Position numbers and translations under genes: made by a program. From contig OW285196.1 in NCBI GenBank assembly GCA_935421135.1, positions 4,755,001-4,819,000 on the forward strand: DNA of 64,000 bases, given 5' to 3'. Positions 45,704 through 58,198 of the stretch are shown one piece after another. The notes beneath the pieces are model-generated. The model saw nothing but the letters and a program-made list of their open reading frames with translations. It was not told the DNA's origin and made no database searches. This DNA comes from Bugulina stolonifera. Taxonomy: Eukaryota > Bryozoa > Gymnolaemata > Cheilostomatida > Bugulidae. The first letter of the stretch is position 1; every line of letters starts with the position of its first letter.

Positions 45704-48606
45704 CTGAAATGCAAAATGAGAACACGTAGTAAAATGTTACATCACCTACGAATTACAATCCAATCATTACAACAATGATCCAATATCATTATCGTCGGTA
45801 TGATCAATTTAATACTTATACACAAATTTATTATATAATCAGCAAATATCATGATAAATTTTGAAAGACACAAATATGAGCTTTTACAGCTTCCTTCAAG
45901 GTACAACACTTTACATCGGGCCAGTGACAGTTTGATTGAAAAGCTATGAGTTCGGTTGTAATCATTGAAAAAAATTGTCATCCATCTTAATCATGCGAAA
46001 TATTGCAATTAATACAATTTCTCTGTTGTAGTATATAACTATGTTCTTTATGCATAACGCCGAGTGGTTCTACAGTAAAAGAACCACGGTAACGTTGTAT
46101 GCAAAGAGATAACATAATTAGCGTAACTAGAGTTATTGCAATGGTTTATATAAAATTAGGCTTTCTACCGCAGAAATATGCCCAAGATAAACTTCTGTGT
46201 CTATGACACGTTTCATCGGGAGATAGTTGGCCTACTGGTTCACAAATGGATATAATAATGTTCTGTCCTGTACAGAACAATTTGCATTATTCCACAATAT
46301 TTCATATTGGCTGCTTAATTGTGATGCTCACCTATATGCAGAGATGCCAGACTCGAGTTAAAGACTCTCACTCGAGTTAATTCAAGCAATATTTTATGGC
46401 TTATCATAAAGACTGTAACTTGAATACACAGCTGTCAAAAACTTGTAACTTGAATTGTAATTCAATTATGGCTATGATCAAAGACTCTCAACTCACACAT
46501 CATTATGTTGAAATATTCAATAACTCGAGTTTTCATTGGGCAGCTGTGAATTGTAATGAATAGAAATAACCACAGTTATACCCACCAACCACAACCACAA
46601 TTATAAGACATTTTACACTAAAACTGGGACATTTTGCTTTGAAATTCGAACTTCTAACACCATTTCCTAATAAAATTTCACCATAAGCTAAACAATAACC
46701 CAATAACTCTATAAAAAGACTCGAGTTAAACAAGCAAAGAATTGAATTGAAACTTGCTTGTAGTTAACTTGGATAACTTGACAAAAACTTGAGTTTCTGG
46801 GGACATGCAAATATTTAACTCGTAACTTGAAAGTTTTGATCTGTCACTGAAAGAATTGACTTGTAACTTGAAGAGTCACAACTAAGAGTTGGCCATGGAA
46901 ACTTGAGTTTCCAAAATAAAACTTGCACACATCTCTGCCTATATGGTATTGGTATTGGTATGCTTTGTATGCTTTTTACTGTACTATTCCACTAATGTAT
47001 TGGCAATTATATTTATATACCATGTTAGTTATTCTTGGAACAACCTACTGTACTTTGTAGATGATTATGCTTTTCCTTATACTGTGATCCAAGTCCTTTG
47101 GCATCAATTGTAACTCGGGCCCATTTTGGTCCAAGACCAATCTGAATGTACCAGCAAACCTATTGACCTCAGACCGGAACCAGATTTAGAATAACTATAA
47201 GGAACTTAATTTTGCATTGTAACTTCAGTTGTCTGTAGAATGTTGTTCAACAAAGTTATCTTACTGAGCTGAACTTTACAATCCTGCTGTTTACCGTTAA
47301 CAGCAGGGTACCAGGCGTTCTCTCCTGGCCCTGAGTTTTCTAAGTACAGTCTCATGACCAGTACTAAGGCCCAGCAGTCCAACCTCACCCCACAGTTGTA
47401 GATCCAACTCCTGCTAGTCTATCTAGCTACAAGAGTCGCTCCCACACCTCTGGGTCTTGTGCGAACTCTGAGGGCTTTGACGGTACCTTCGGGCCCTGGG
47501 AGTTCCACTGTTTCACCCTATCACTTTGTCATGTGTTTACAGTCCAGTGTGTCAGGTTGAGCCTACTCACTCTTTCTAGCCCTAATTCCTCTCTTGCTTG
47601 ATCAGCCAATTCTAACTCTCTACTTTGTCTGCTGGCCTATATGTTGTACGACTGCATCTCAGCTATCCAGCCGGACACAGTAGTAGTATAATTAGGCCAT
47701 TTGCAATAATAGAACAACAAATTTACTAAAATTACTTCAGAAAAAGGCTAGAGTGAGCTATGTGACTGCCATGTGCACCTCAACCTTAACCATTAAAACA
47801 ATGTGTTCCAGTATCATAATCAATTCACGCATTTTACCCTACATAATTTTATTTCTTAACTTTCTGAAATTTTTTTTTCATGATAATTTTGATTTATTTT
47901 ATTTTTCCATTTAAATTTAATACCTCACCTTTTGCAGGACTGTGTCGTCGTCAAGACATGTTGAAACAAGTGCTGAAAACAAGAAATATACGACCATATA
48001 ACATAGTTAAACAATCTTTTCATATTTTTCCAAGGATTCATGTGAAACATGTGCAGCTTTCTCCTTGCACTAATAGTAGACCATTGATCACCATGGTAAA
48101 AGTTGAGTTAGATGACATTGGCAACACTCACTAGATGGCGTTACGTAACGGATGTAAGGAAGATAAGTGGAACATCGCGTCTTTAACTTCTTTGCAAATC
48201 ATTGTCATTCAACGCTCTTCTGATTGTCAGTTGTACGGTCTTTAAGCATCATTAGTTTGCGGAGAATACAACTCCGATACTTTTTGCTTGAACAACACTT
48301 GGAAGCTGTGCTACCGCGTTGTGCATGGGCGCGCAACTCCTAAATACTTGAGAATGTCTACATAAGTAGACCTACATTGTGCTTCAAAACTTTTATAGGC
48401 ATGCATGCAAATATACATAGTACACGTGTGAATGTCTATTAATGCACTCTTTTATTTTATTTGTTTCCCTTGTATTACAGGTCAACCTCACAGAGTGTGA
48501 ACGACATATTGTTCATACATGTAGTTACGTACATGCAAAGGTGCATTGACTTGACATAAGGTATTCATCTATATATATCTATATCTGGTTAATGATAACA
48601 AAAAAG
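45704..48606. other. Region between CatSper-subunit and Ly6/uPAR genes
   Basis: It should contain the missing 5' exons of the CatSper subunit. One weak candidate is a minus frame at 45872-45981 beginning MTIFFNDYNRTHSF, whose possible donor ATTT|GTGTCT would join in frame but is poor. A hAT-like element occupies 46339-46937. The stretch 47206-47690 is more GC-rich than its surroundings and holds broken minus frames. A plus frame at 47939-48134 follows a good acceptor but lacks partners. Confidence 0.4.
46339..46937. mobile_element. Non-autonomous hAT-like element made of ACTCGAGTT/AACTTG words
   Basis: 599 bp with inverted ends CAGAGATG/CATCTCTG and a perfect 8-bp target duplication CCTATATG (46331-46338, 46938-46945). 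The interior repeats ACTCGAGTT, AACTTGAA and ACTTGAGTTT many times on both strands. No coding frame. Confidence 0.88.
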
Positions 48607-51600
48607 TCAAATAAATAGAGCAAATATAGCAGATATTGCACAAAGTAAATTAAATGTTCTTAGATCTGAGATTGTGGTTGCAGAAGACTCTGTGGTCTGC
48701 CACCATTTTATCTTTCTCGGTTTAGGTTTCACTCCGTAAAATGATGAACTGCTGGAGTTTGTGTCATTAGCATCTACAGAAGAATGAAGATTAAAGATTT
48801 TTGCAAACATCTGCATAATTTACCTTTACGCTGTAAATGTTATGCAATAACTCTGGGATAGATTGCGAAATAAAGTTGCATGATCATACTAATACTGGCG
48901 ATAATTAGATAGTACTATAATCTCAAATTTATTGGAATGAGGTGATTGTTGAGATGAGACAACTCTGAACCAAGTGTAACTTGGTACACTGTGTACCCTA
49001 CATGCAGCTTTGATCAGAATAGGCCACTTAGCATGATATTTGAGTGTTTACATAATAAATAAGGTAGCAATTCACTTTTAATTTTGAATTAACATTTCAG
49101 GCAGTTACCAGATAGTAGTCTACCATGTATGTACGGTAAAATGTGTATGAACTTGGTTTCCAAACTAGTGTCAATTGCAATCTCATTCAAACAAATCACT
49201 TAGGTTCAGTAAATAAATTGTCTTGCTTGAATTCAAGTATGTTTGAAAAACAGGTCATTAACTTTTATTTTACAAACCTCGGATGTAAGATTCCCACAGT
49301 TGATTTAGGTACGGGTTTATAGAAATCTGCTTATGTTTCTTACACTGATCTTTCAATTCAGCTTTTTCAGTCCTGCGGAAAATAGAAAAAGGAATAGAAG
49401 AATTTATTAATTAACTATTTATTAACTTTCACCACATGTATAGGTGAAACTTTATACTAAGGATGATGTTATGGTGCCCGCCCAATCACCAGGCGTGCTA
49501 TACAGAAACCTTACTATATACCTGAGAAATGAAACAGCAGTAGCAGCTAATACTTGATATGATTATATACATGTTACCTATTGCAGCTTTGATACTACAA
49601 CATATTACAGCTCACCAGCAGTTATTTGATATTCCTTTGCTGTACTTGTTGCATAATGGGCTGTGACATTGCACTGTGCACTCGATAAAGTCTTTGTTCG
49701 TAAAATCACATGAATCTAAAGCTTCAATATTCAGTTTATCTGGGAACTGTGTGTCTTTGCAACCCCTCCATATTGATGTGGTGGATCGGTCTAAGATAAT
49801 AGAGTCAACAGCAGTGTAAGAATGATAATTCAAATCTCCATTAAAACTATATTATAGAAACGTTTGCTAATAACTTCACAAGCTGTGCAAATTTTAGATA
49901 GAAATTAATTTAAACAAGCATAACAAAATGAACGGGATGGAATAAATAATACACTGTAATTACATTTTGTGAAAAGCATGCAGCTCTGACGGGTAAGTTT
50001 TCTACGCATACCAATAAAAGTTGTAAATGTTCATTATACACAAAAAGTCAGTTAAATAGATTTAAAATTGTTGCAATATTTTACCGTTTGTAACCCAATA
50101 GGCCTGATAGAGGTTCAATGTGGTTAGACTATACTCACTAGAACTAGCTATCGTACGCCATGAGAGACAAGTATCATTACACCTGGTAGTCTGAGTTATC
50201 TTCTCTGGGCTTGAGTCGCACAGGCTATCCTCTTTTCCCACACAACTCACACAGTCAATCTCCCAAGGTATCCGTGGTTTGATTACTACACCAGATAAAA
50301 CATACATACCCTAAGAATTGCATGTACTGAATACAGTTGTACTGTATACGGAATATGCAATCCAGTCATGGAGAATACAAAATGTAATATGTTATAGAAA
50401 AATGTAAATTGTAAAATGTGTTTTATATACATACGTTTCATGAATATTGAACTGGACATTTAGCAACTGATTTTAATATTAACAAGACAGACAAATCCTG
50501 TTGGAGGTGAATTTTGTGTTTACTTTCACCAAACATTTTCCAAAAGTCATTTTCAAACACCCTCACATTTCAATTTAGAGTGACTCGTCTGTACATGCTG
50601 TACATACATGTACATATAGCACAAAGATTGCCGTGTAGTGTTCCAGTTAAAGTGGGAGTAGCACCAAAGACTGGGTAGTCTTCCTGAGTTGTCCCCTCTT
50701 GTATGATCAGAGAAATATAGTTGGAAACCATTTATGCTAAATTTGGTTATTCCTTTCTCTTTCGGCGCTAATATTGTTTTACCATAAGTAGTTATGTGTA
50801 TTTTCGAAAAATACTGGAAAACCGGACACCCACTACCTCTATTCACTCATGGGAGTGTTTAGAAAATATGAAGAAGTTGTCTTATCATTGTAGTATACCC
50901 TGAAATAAATGAGAAGTTTTCTTGCTAATTGCACTTCCTTGATGTTTGAAATAAAAAAGACAAGTGAATATATGTGGCCAAGTATCATGTTATCAAAATT
51001 GTAGAAAGAATTTATAAGCTCTTGGTTAATAGAAAAGTTATTGAATAAAAGCTTTTCCATATGCTTTATAACAAGGTTAACTGGGTTACTCAGATGACAT
51101 AGACTGCCTGTGTTTGAGATCCATTTGTGGCTGATGACATCATCTGCTGTTGCACTAGCAGACCTTTTTGAATAGCTCTAGGCACGTACTATTCAGCAAG
51201 CTATTCAGCCTTTTGATTGGTTTTGGTCAACTTTGGAAATACTCCCTCTTTAATAGCATCACCTACTGTATATTATGAAGGTGCTGCATAGCCTAATATT
51301 TCAATCCCTGTCACGGTATACGAGTATGGGTGTAGTAAAGTCTACCCAATAGAAAACTGTCAGTATGAGTAAGAATGGCACGCAACTTCTTACAATAATA
51401 TAACTGAAAAAGTTTAATTCTTACCAGCCTTTGAACAGTTAGGTGATGGCTCTATATCACACGGTTGAAATTCAGCTTTGCAATTCCTAAAATATTATAA
51501 TAATTGAACATATTAATTTATATAATTTAGTAAAATAGTACATCTCCAATCAGTATACAACTAAATACATGATGTAATTATATAATTATAGTTTAGAGTA

Positions 51601-53989
51601 TAACTTAATCTTAGTATGAGATGTGAATGTGTATATACCATAGACATGTATATACCATAGACATGTTGTATACACATTATTATTTGTAATATAATATATA
51701 TACATTATATCAACTGTACCTGATACAACACAAAATGTACATGTAGATGTGTATGGATATTACACAGATCAGGTGACTCACAATACCTATTATTTCGTAG
51801 CTGAACTTTCATGGCAATTTAAAACCAAAGCTAGACTTTAAACTATAATGTTCTAAATATACATTAATCACCATGGCAACCAAAATTACAAAATTAATAA
51901 TATATTATTATGTCTACTGCAAGTTGCTCAAGCACCACCTCTATTATCTACCTTTATGGACAGGCAAATACAGGAAGCATCATATGAGTGAACATTATAT
52001 GTGCCGCAATAACTACCTATGTCAAGTGACACAGGGGCAGTGTGCAATCATTTTAATATCATTTTTCCTACTCATTTACTTGGGTGTATATACATTGTAT
52101 TTGGGTGTAGATGTATATCTTTCCTTTTCTTATGTGAAAGGATTTTATTAGCCTGTCACCACTAATAATCTTCCAATAATATCCACCCATATCCGGTTCT
52201 TGTAAAAATGGGCGACTTAATTGGGGTTGTTATACAGTGAATTAAGTGGCAAATTAGAGGGGAGACAACTTTAGCTACATACACACCATGCAGACAATAC
52301 ATACACACCATGCAGACAATACATACACACCATGCAGACAATACATGCACACCATGCAGACAATACATACACACCATGCAGACAATACATACACACCATG
52401 CAGACAATACATACACACCATGCAGACAATACATGCATGTGGACAGGGCACACATAAACATTTCACTAAATACATATTATATAAATAGTACTATACTTCA
52501 TTTGCTAATACAACAATGTTACTATATTATATAAATAAACACTTTTCACACCATAATTATATCACCTAGGCAACATGAATGTGGTATAACACTGTAGATG
52601 ATATTTACCAGCATGGAGGTATGCCTGTACCAACATCATTACACCTGTGACCATCCTCACACAGAGTAGAACACTCGACAAAGAAATTGTCATATGTACA
52701 GCCATTTTTAGCTGCTTCGGCGAGGTGATTAGGGAATAAGTTATCACTACAGCCCCGGTATATCTTCCTCATTTCTCTACCTGCGTGTGACATAGCTAGA
52801 TTTCAGGGCTATTACATATTTTCTAAATATAATACAGTTGTAAACTACAGTTCACATACTCTGAGATGTACTCACGTCAGCATCTAAATCCAAGAGAAGA
52901 CAACAACATGTGTATCTGCATATACTATACATGAAGCTATACCAATTTCAGCTTGCTGAACTGTTCTAGAGATGGCCTAACTTTCCCACTAATTATAACG
53001 ATTTAGTTTAATAATTGCTAACATTCATGTACATTTATTCTTAGACTGGTACTTGTTTGTCCTTAGATTTTTAAATTGGCCCAAAGTACTTGGTTCCTGG
53101 AAGTAGCTATGTTTTATATGGAACTCAAGCTAAGTGTAATTTTACGCGAGTGTCAGAAGAGGAAATTATCCCCACCATCATATAATTATGATGACACATT
53201 CTCACTCGTTTGTTCCAAGACCTATGACTATGCATGTTTATGTAATACTGTACCTAGTTGGACAGTAAGGGGTGTTCAAATCATGTTCTACGCCATTAAT
53301 AGGGCATAAGGTCACGTCCCCTTACTATCACCTCTATTCCTACCTGTGTTATAAAGAGTTCTCCAGGTTAAACAAGGACCTCTACATTGTACTGTATGCT
53401 CAACCTTTTCTGGAGTAACGTCACATATACCTCCTTCGAAGCCCTGACATGCTGTACATGTAAGGTCGTACCCTCGGTAACTCGGTAGCTTTGAGTATAT
53501 CTGACAGGAGGTACCTACAAACAGGAAATAACAACTCTAGACTTATCACAAATTATACGAGTATATTAGCTACATTTATCTACTGGTTCTTTTTGTAGCA
53601 AAGTGATGTAGGCTTTATATTTAGCACTTATCAGTCCTTACACAACTCTGTTATTAATAATGACTTCATATTTGAAAATACATTGTACTTACAATGTAAA
53701 TAAAATATTTAACCCTTCCTTTTTGCGAGGAACTTATCACTGAGGAATCATAAACTCCGTTCCACACCTATGAAGACAATCCACCCCTAACTAGTGTAAT
53801 GGTAATGTGTTTACAGTAGTACTTACCTGTTATACTAACAGTGATGACAGTATAACATACATGACTGTACAGTGGGTACTTACTAACAGTGATGACAGTA
53901 TAACATACATGACTGTACAGTGAGTACTTACCTTTTATACTAACAGTGATGACTATGGTCAAAAGAGACAGCAGGTACAACACACCCAT
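48607..53989 (-). CDS. Secreted, GPI-anchored protein with two Ly6/uPAR domains
   Basis: Eight exons: 53932-53989 (ATG), 53344-53514, 52609-52780, 51425-51486, 50139-50285, 49616-49790, 49278-49372, 48607-48773 (TGA), 348 residues, all in frame. Exon 1 encodes a signal peptide (MGVLYLLSLLTIVITVS). Domain 1 (exons 2-4) has CTACQGFEGGICDVTPEKV, CRGPCLTWRT, IYRGCSDN and CSTLCEDGHRCND. Domain 2 (exons 5-7) repeats the plan: CVSCVGKEDSLCDSSPEKI, CNDTCLSWRT, IWRGCKDT, CTVQCHSPLCN. The cysteine spacing and the xWRGC/YRGC step are those of three-finger Ly6/uPAR folds. The last exon ends in a Ser/Thr/Asp stretch and a hydrophobic tail FNLLCAISAIFALFI with no cytosolic residues, the form of a GPI-attachment signal. 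Exon phases repeat 1-1-2 / 1-1-2, showing tandem duplication of a three-exon unit. The ligand is unknown. Confidence 0.88.
52275..52440. repeat. 22-bp minisatellite in Ly6/uPAR-gene intron
   Basis: About seven and a half nearly identical copies of ACCATGCAGACAATACATAC plus AC. Open frames across it on both strands are periodic by-products. Confidence 0.92.
53820..53945 (-). repeat. Tandem copies of Ly6/uPAR exon-1 end and donor
   Basis: A unit of about 50 bp (on the minus strand GTCATCACTGTTAG, then GTAAGTAC and CACTGTACAGTCATGTATGT) occurs three times. The first copy is the exon-1 end (donor after 53932). The third copy offers another donor (ATAACAG|GTAAGT) in the same phase, with the frame open between them. 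Confidence 0.75.
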
Positions 53990-54819
53990 ATTACCAAGTA
54001 ATTACCAGACTCCAACAGAAAGCATATGTCTACTGACAGCTGTATCTAGCAGATAGTACACTGTACAGGGAGTATATAAATATATAATACATGCAGCGTT
54101 CCATGTCACATGTCACTATTAATATTATACTGTAGTTAGACTGATAATGTCCAACTACACTCCATTTGTTTCCATAGCAACAGCATCGCAAACTCAGTAA
54201 AGTTACCAAACTAGTTTTGGTTTTTATCAAGTTTCACAAAAGTGGTGTATTGAGTACAACAAAAGAATTATGTGCGTGTAGTTGCAACTAGTACAGAATG
54301 AAGGCAGTGCTGTATTTTAAGTTTTAACAGATACATAGAAATTTAAATTTCAAAATAATGCCATCAGTAGGTTGTGGCGAAATTTGAGGAAGTAACGAAA
54401 AACGTTAGCATTGCCTATCTGTCCATCAATCACCTGTTGAAGGGATGGTGCACGCTCGCGGTGACGTGAGGTATGCATCATGTGTATAACTAGTATTGGC
54501 ACAGGCACCACCCGTGTTACAAGCTTGATTGAAAATGTGAATTATGACAGACTTATTCATCACACTACTAGCTACTAACCTCTGTATTATTGTGCATAGA
54601 GGAACAGGAACAACCCCTCTCCATGACCCTAATGCTACACCCATTCTCTATAGGTCAAGTAAAACCGACGGCGGTCCAAAATGACTTGACATGCTTTGCC
54701 TTTAATCAACAGTGGTACATAAATGGTAGCAGGAGTCATGCCCTCTTTGCATTCTTATACAGTCATAATGATACTTAGTATAAAGGCAACTTCACGACTA
54801 CTCTGAGGGAAAAAGCTTA

Positions 54820-54895
54820 CTTTCCACGATAGGGTCTTGAACCTGTGACCCTCTACCAATGAACAGTTCAACTGTTGCACTATCTAGCTACCTAG
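54820..54895 (-). repeat. tRNA-like segment, possibly SINE head
   Basis: On the minus strand GGTAGCTAGATAGTG resembles a pol III A box. After an AACAG-TTGAA-CTGTT arm comes AGGGTCACAGGTTCAAGACC, a B-box-like T arm. Acceptor pairing is poor, so a tRNA-derived repeat is more likely than a working tRNA. Confidence 0.4.
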
Positions 54896-55370
54896 AGAAG
54901 TAGTAATAACTATTGTATATCAGTAGACAGCATGTGCTCACATACTACATATCATCATCTATGTTAGATTTCTGTCTCTGTACACTTCTTAAAATTAATT
55001 AAACTTTTAATCTTAACCAAATCTCACTATAGATGTTCATATTTCACAGTGATGTAACACCATATAATTATACATGTACACCTATAATACATCTACATGT
55101 ACACTTATCATGAATATCGTAGATGTATTGATATAAAATGGAATAATTAATATCACATATATATCATTGTATGTATGCATATTTATATACAGATATCTGC
55201 ATATATACAGACGATATTATTATACTATTTTAATACACATCGACATGACTATCTATTCTACTCAACACTTTCTTTGTCCTTGTATATTAAATGAACCATA
55301 GTCTATATTACCTTGAGGGGTAGCATAGCATCCCTTGAGTACATTTATATCTACTCATAGCCTCAGCTCT

Positions 55371-55493
55371 CTACTTTGATATCTTCTGATAAGAAGGTAC
55401 ATTGTCTTCTATTGGTCTCCACTTCCCATTGTAATATTCTATTACAAATGTAGCTATTGGTATTGATATCATGCTAAGGTTTGGTCCCTCCAT
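55371..55493 (-). CDS. Small open frame, 40 residues, function unknown
   Basis: ATG to TAG. The composition (IATFVIEYYNGKWRPIEDNV) looks protein-like rather than random. An acceptor-like TAG lies shortly upstream, so it may be a last exon instead of a separate gene. Not recognised. Confidence 0.25.
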   Translation of the reverse strand: MEGPNLSMISIPIATFVIEYYNGKWRPIEDNVPSYQKISK

Positions 55494-55726
55494 GATATTA
55501 GCTAGCTACGGGTAGTAGGAGCAGAGAGCCTAAGGCTATAACAAGGCAGCATTGTATAGTTGAATGTCCCTTGGTGATAGTCATTGACTTGTGTGTGAGC
55601 TCCAACCTAGGGACAGCAGCTGTTACTTGCTTGCGATAAAAATATTATACAGTGCCAGGTACAATACACATAATCAACGATACATGATACATAATTTCTG
55701 TAAGTGAAGCATTTGTTTCTATGTAG

Positions 55727-55935
55727 AGCAAGCTGTAGAAATTAGCATCTCTCCAGGTATTGGAATCGAAGTGCACGTTGAGGTAATGACAAAGTTAGTT
55801 TACTCTAGAGTATGTGGTATAATTGTCATTTTTTATTTAAGAGCTCAATTGTCTGACGCAAGTTTTCGTGCGATGCATGTGTTTGTATTTGTTTCTCTGC
55901 AGTGTAATAGAAGTCGCATACGATTTTGTATATGA
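55727..55935 (+). CDS. Possible exon pair of an unidentified plus-strand gene
   Basis: 55727-55782 lies between a pyrimidine-rich acceptor and a GAG|GTAATG donor and reads EQAVEISISPGIGIEVHVE. 55903-55935 follows a strong acceptor (TTTCTCTGCAG) and reads in frame to a TGA. No upstream exon was found. Confidence 0.25.
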
Positions 55936-56188
55936 ATCAAATACATTGTATAATATTCCATCATATTCAAAAACCACATGCGTCTCTTTTTTGGAAGAAA
56001 CTCTTTTTCATGCTGCATGCTCAGCAAAGATCACATGCACAAAAACTTGCACTAAACCGTTCAACACATTGTTTTACCTCCACACTTTGCCCAGCGATCT
56101 ATTCTATAGCTCTAATTGTACATGTGTATAATTTTTAAATGAAAATGTGTCTGAATTCTGGTCATTGCATAATTTTTAGACGTGAATT

Positions 56189-58198
56189 ATGCTATCGAAG
56201 AGATCAAAGCCTGCTTGTCGTTCAACACAATCAACAGCTACCTCTAAAGATGACTATACAACCGAGATGTCAAAGCTGAATTTAAGACAAGTCAAATTGG
56301 AAATAGCTGACACAGACATCCATAAGGGCAGTACACATACCAACACAATGTACGCATCACACACGATACTTCATTTGTCATTCCACCATGCATTGTAGTA
56401 TACCTTACAAATATCAGCATTTTTATTTCTCAAACTGATTATCCATCCTCACCCTTATATTCCTTTATCAATTAATAGCAAATCTAAAGGGGACACAACT
56501 CCTGGTAAGCTTAGCCAAGCCCTGATACAGCTCCATGAAGATCAAATACACAAATCCGGATATTATAAACCTAGAGAAAGAGTACCTGACACAAACATCA
56601 AAAGAAAGTCTGACGTTGTGTCAAACTTGAATCCACAGCCTACCAGTAACCTTCGATTTGGCGATTTGTCGGTCAATACGTCTTCTATTAGATCACCAAT
56701 TCCAGCAGTTCTTAGCCCTAGTGGACCTACTGCAGGTAGAGTCGTAGATACTACTATCTCAGTAAAACGCTACAGCCTGTTCGGACCGAGTGTAGCACCA
56801 TTCTGGGAGTACTACACAGGAATCACTGGTAAGCACTTGCTTAGGTAAACAAGTTTGCAAGATTCAAAATCTTCGTTTCCGACCATAAGATAAAAAAGGA
56901 TTGAAACACATACATAACAATTATCATTGCTATATTATATGGGTTATATTTTATACATAGTAGATAATTTGTATACTTCATAACTTGTACAGTTTGGAAA
57001 TAAACGTTCCATAGAGTTGTTTACAATGTATCGCAATTTCAAATCAGCTGTGTTAGATTTGAATATTTTCGCTCTAGCTAAAAATGTTTTCTTTTCTTGA
57101 ATATTGGAGGTTTAAAAGTCAAAGAAATATTTCATTACAGCCATATTTAACTTAAAAGAGGTTCCATAGCAGGTGTAACTGTGCTTACATGTACACTCTA
57201 CATGTACATGTATATAATCCTATCTGTTACTAATTCACAGTGACTATGGACTGTGTATTTGAACTTGTATATTATGCAGGTATTACTCCTATTCCTGCCA
57301 ACACACCCAGCTGGAGAGTATCTGTACTACAGAGGAGAAACTGTCAGATTGTTCATGCATATATGGTAAATACATTAACATAATAGTACCATAGGGTAGA
57401 ATCACAAGTATTCATTAGCTATTAATCATAAAAAGTTGTCCTCTCTTTTCTTATCTCCGGAATTGAGAGGGAAAGAGAGGATGACTCCACATCGGAGCAT
57501 ACATACATATGAAGTAGACTAATAGGGTGATTTAGAGATAATACCTTAAGATTAGCATCTCTGTTCTACAATCAAGACCGTATGTAATATAATATAATAC
57601 ATTATTATAACTATTACTTCTACCTACATGCGGTAAGATAGCCCAACATGAACGTATATGTGTGTAGCACTATATTTACTGCTTGTACAGAGGAAAGAAG
57701 AACTACTGAGAAAGAGAAGAGAGTTTGAGAGAATTGAGCAGGAGAGACAAGCCTGTGTTCCTGAATGGATGAGGCTCATCATAGAGAGAAGGAGAAGAAA
57801 ACTACTGGACTCCAAACTTGATAAAACTCAGGTAGAACACAATTATTGTATTTTATAGATTAACAGCAATACTATTGATGCAGATGTCCTGTTTACTGTT
57901 CTAGGCGATTAGGTGCCGTAGAGGCCCTGGATTCAAACCCGGTCAGGGACTGGTATTTTCATGGATGTGAAACAAGTCTATGACTGCTAGATTAACAAAT
58001 TGAAAATTCTTGCATAAAATAGCATTACTAAATACCATATGTATTTGTCAACATGTAAATAATATTTAACAGGGTCAGCGTAGAGCCAATGATGGTGACT
58101 CTTACCTTAACTCAGATCTACCTCCCTGGCAGCAGGAATTGATACAGAGGAGGAAGAAAAAAAGGGCTGCTAACAAATTACGACAGCATATGGACTGA
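56189..58198 (+). CDS. Protein with three W-x3-L/I-x-R-R motifs, possibly actin-associated
   Basis: Five exons: 56189-56330 (ATG), 56490-56828, 57280-57365, 57691-57831, 58073-58198 (TGA), 277 residues in frame. The first acceptor could instead be at 56478, which would need another donor. The N-terminal half is Ser/Thr/Lys-rich without a known domain. The C-terminal half has PSWRVSVLQRRN, VPEWMRLIIERRRRK and LPPWQQELIQRRKKKR, the last two separated by a charged helix-like stretch (RKEELLRKRREFERIEQER). P-x-W-x3-L/I-x-R-R motifs of this kind occur near the C-termini of phostensin, taperin and espin-like actin-bundle proteins, which is the basis for the tentative role. It starts divergently from the Ly6/uPAR gene. 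Confidence 0.65.
57901..57965 (+). repeat. tRNA-like half (B-box-like) in intron
   Basis: GCCCTGGATTCAAACCCGGT contains a pol III B-box-like GGATTCAAACC in a T-arm-like hairpin, preceded by GGCGATTAGGTGCCGTAGAG. It lies in the last intron of the W-repeat gene; probably a tRNA-derived repeat fragment. Confidence 0.3.

Larger units (their letters stand above)
53990..56188. other. Region between divergent Ly6/uPAR and W-repeat genes
   Basis: It probably holds the promoters of both neighbours. Besides the tRNA-like segment, the short frame at 55371-55493 and the possible exon pair at 55727-55935, listed separately, I see AT-rich DNA with TACATGTA palindromes. Confidence 0.4.

Noticed and set aside
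52162..52534. Short open frames on both strands (YCLHGVYVLSAWC and QTIHTHHADNTY repeats)
   Set aside because: Periodic translation of the 22-bp intronic minisatellite.
54426..54778. Frames on both strands near 54.4-54.8 kb as a gene
   Set aside because: No domain, no consistent splice partners, and the tRNA-like repeat lies just beside; kept as intergenic.
54820..54895. Functional tRNA gene
   Set aside because: A- and B-box-like words are present but the acceptor stem does not pair well; called a tRNA-like repeat.
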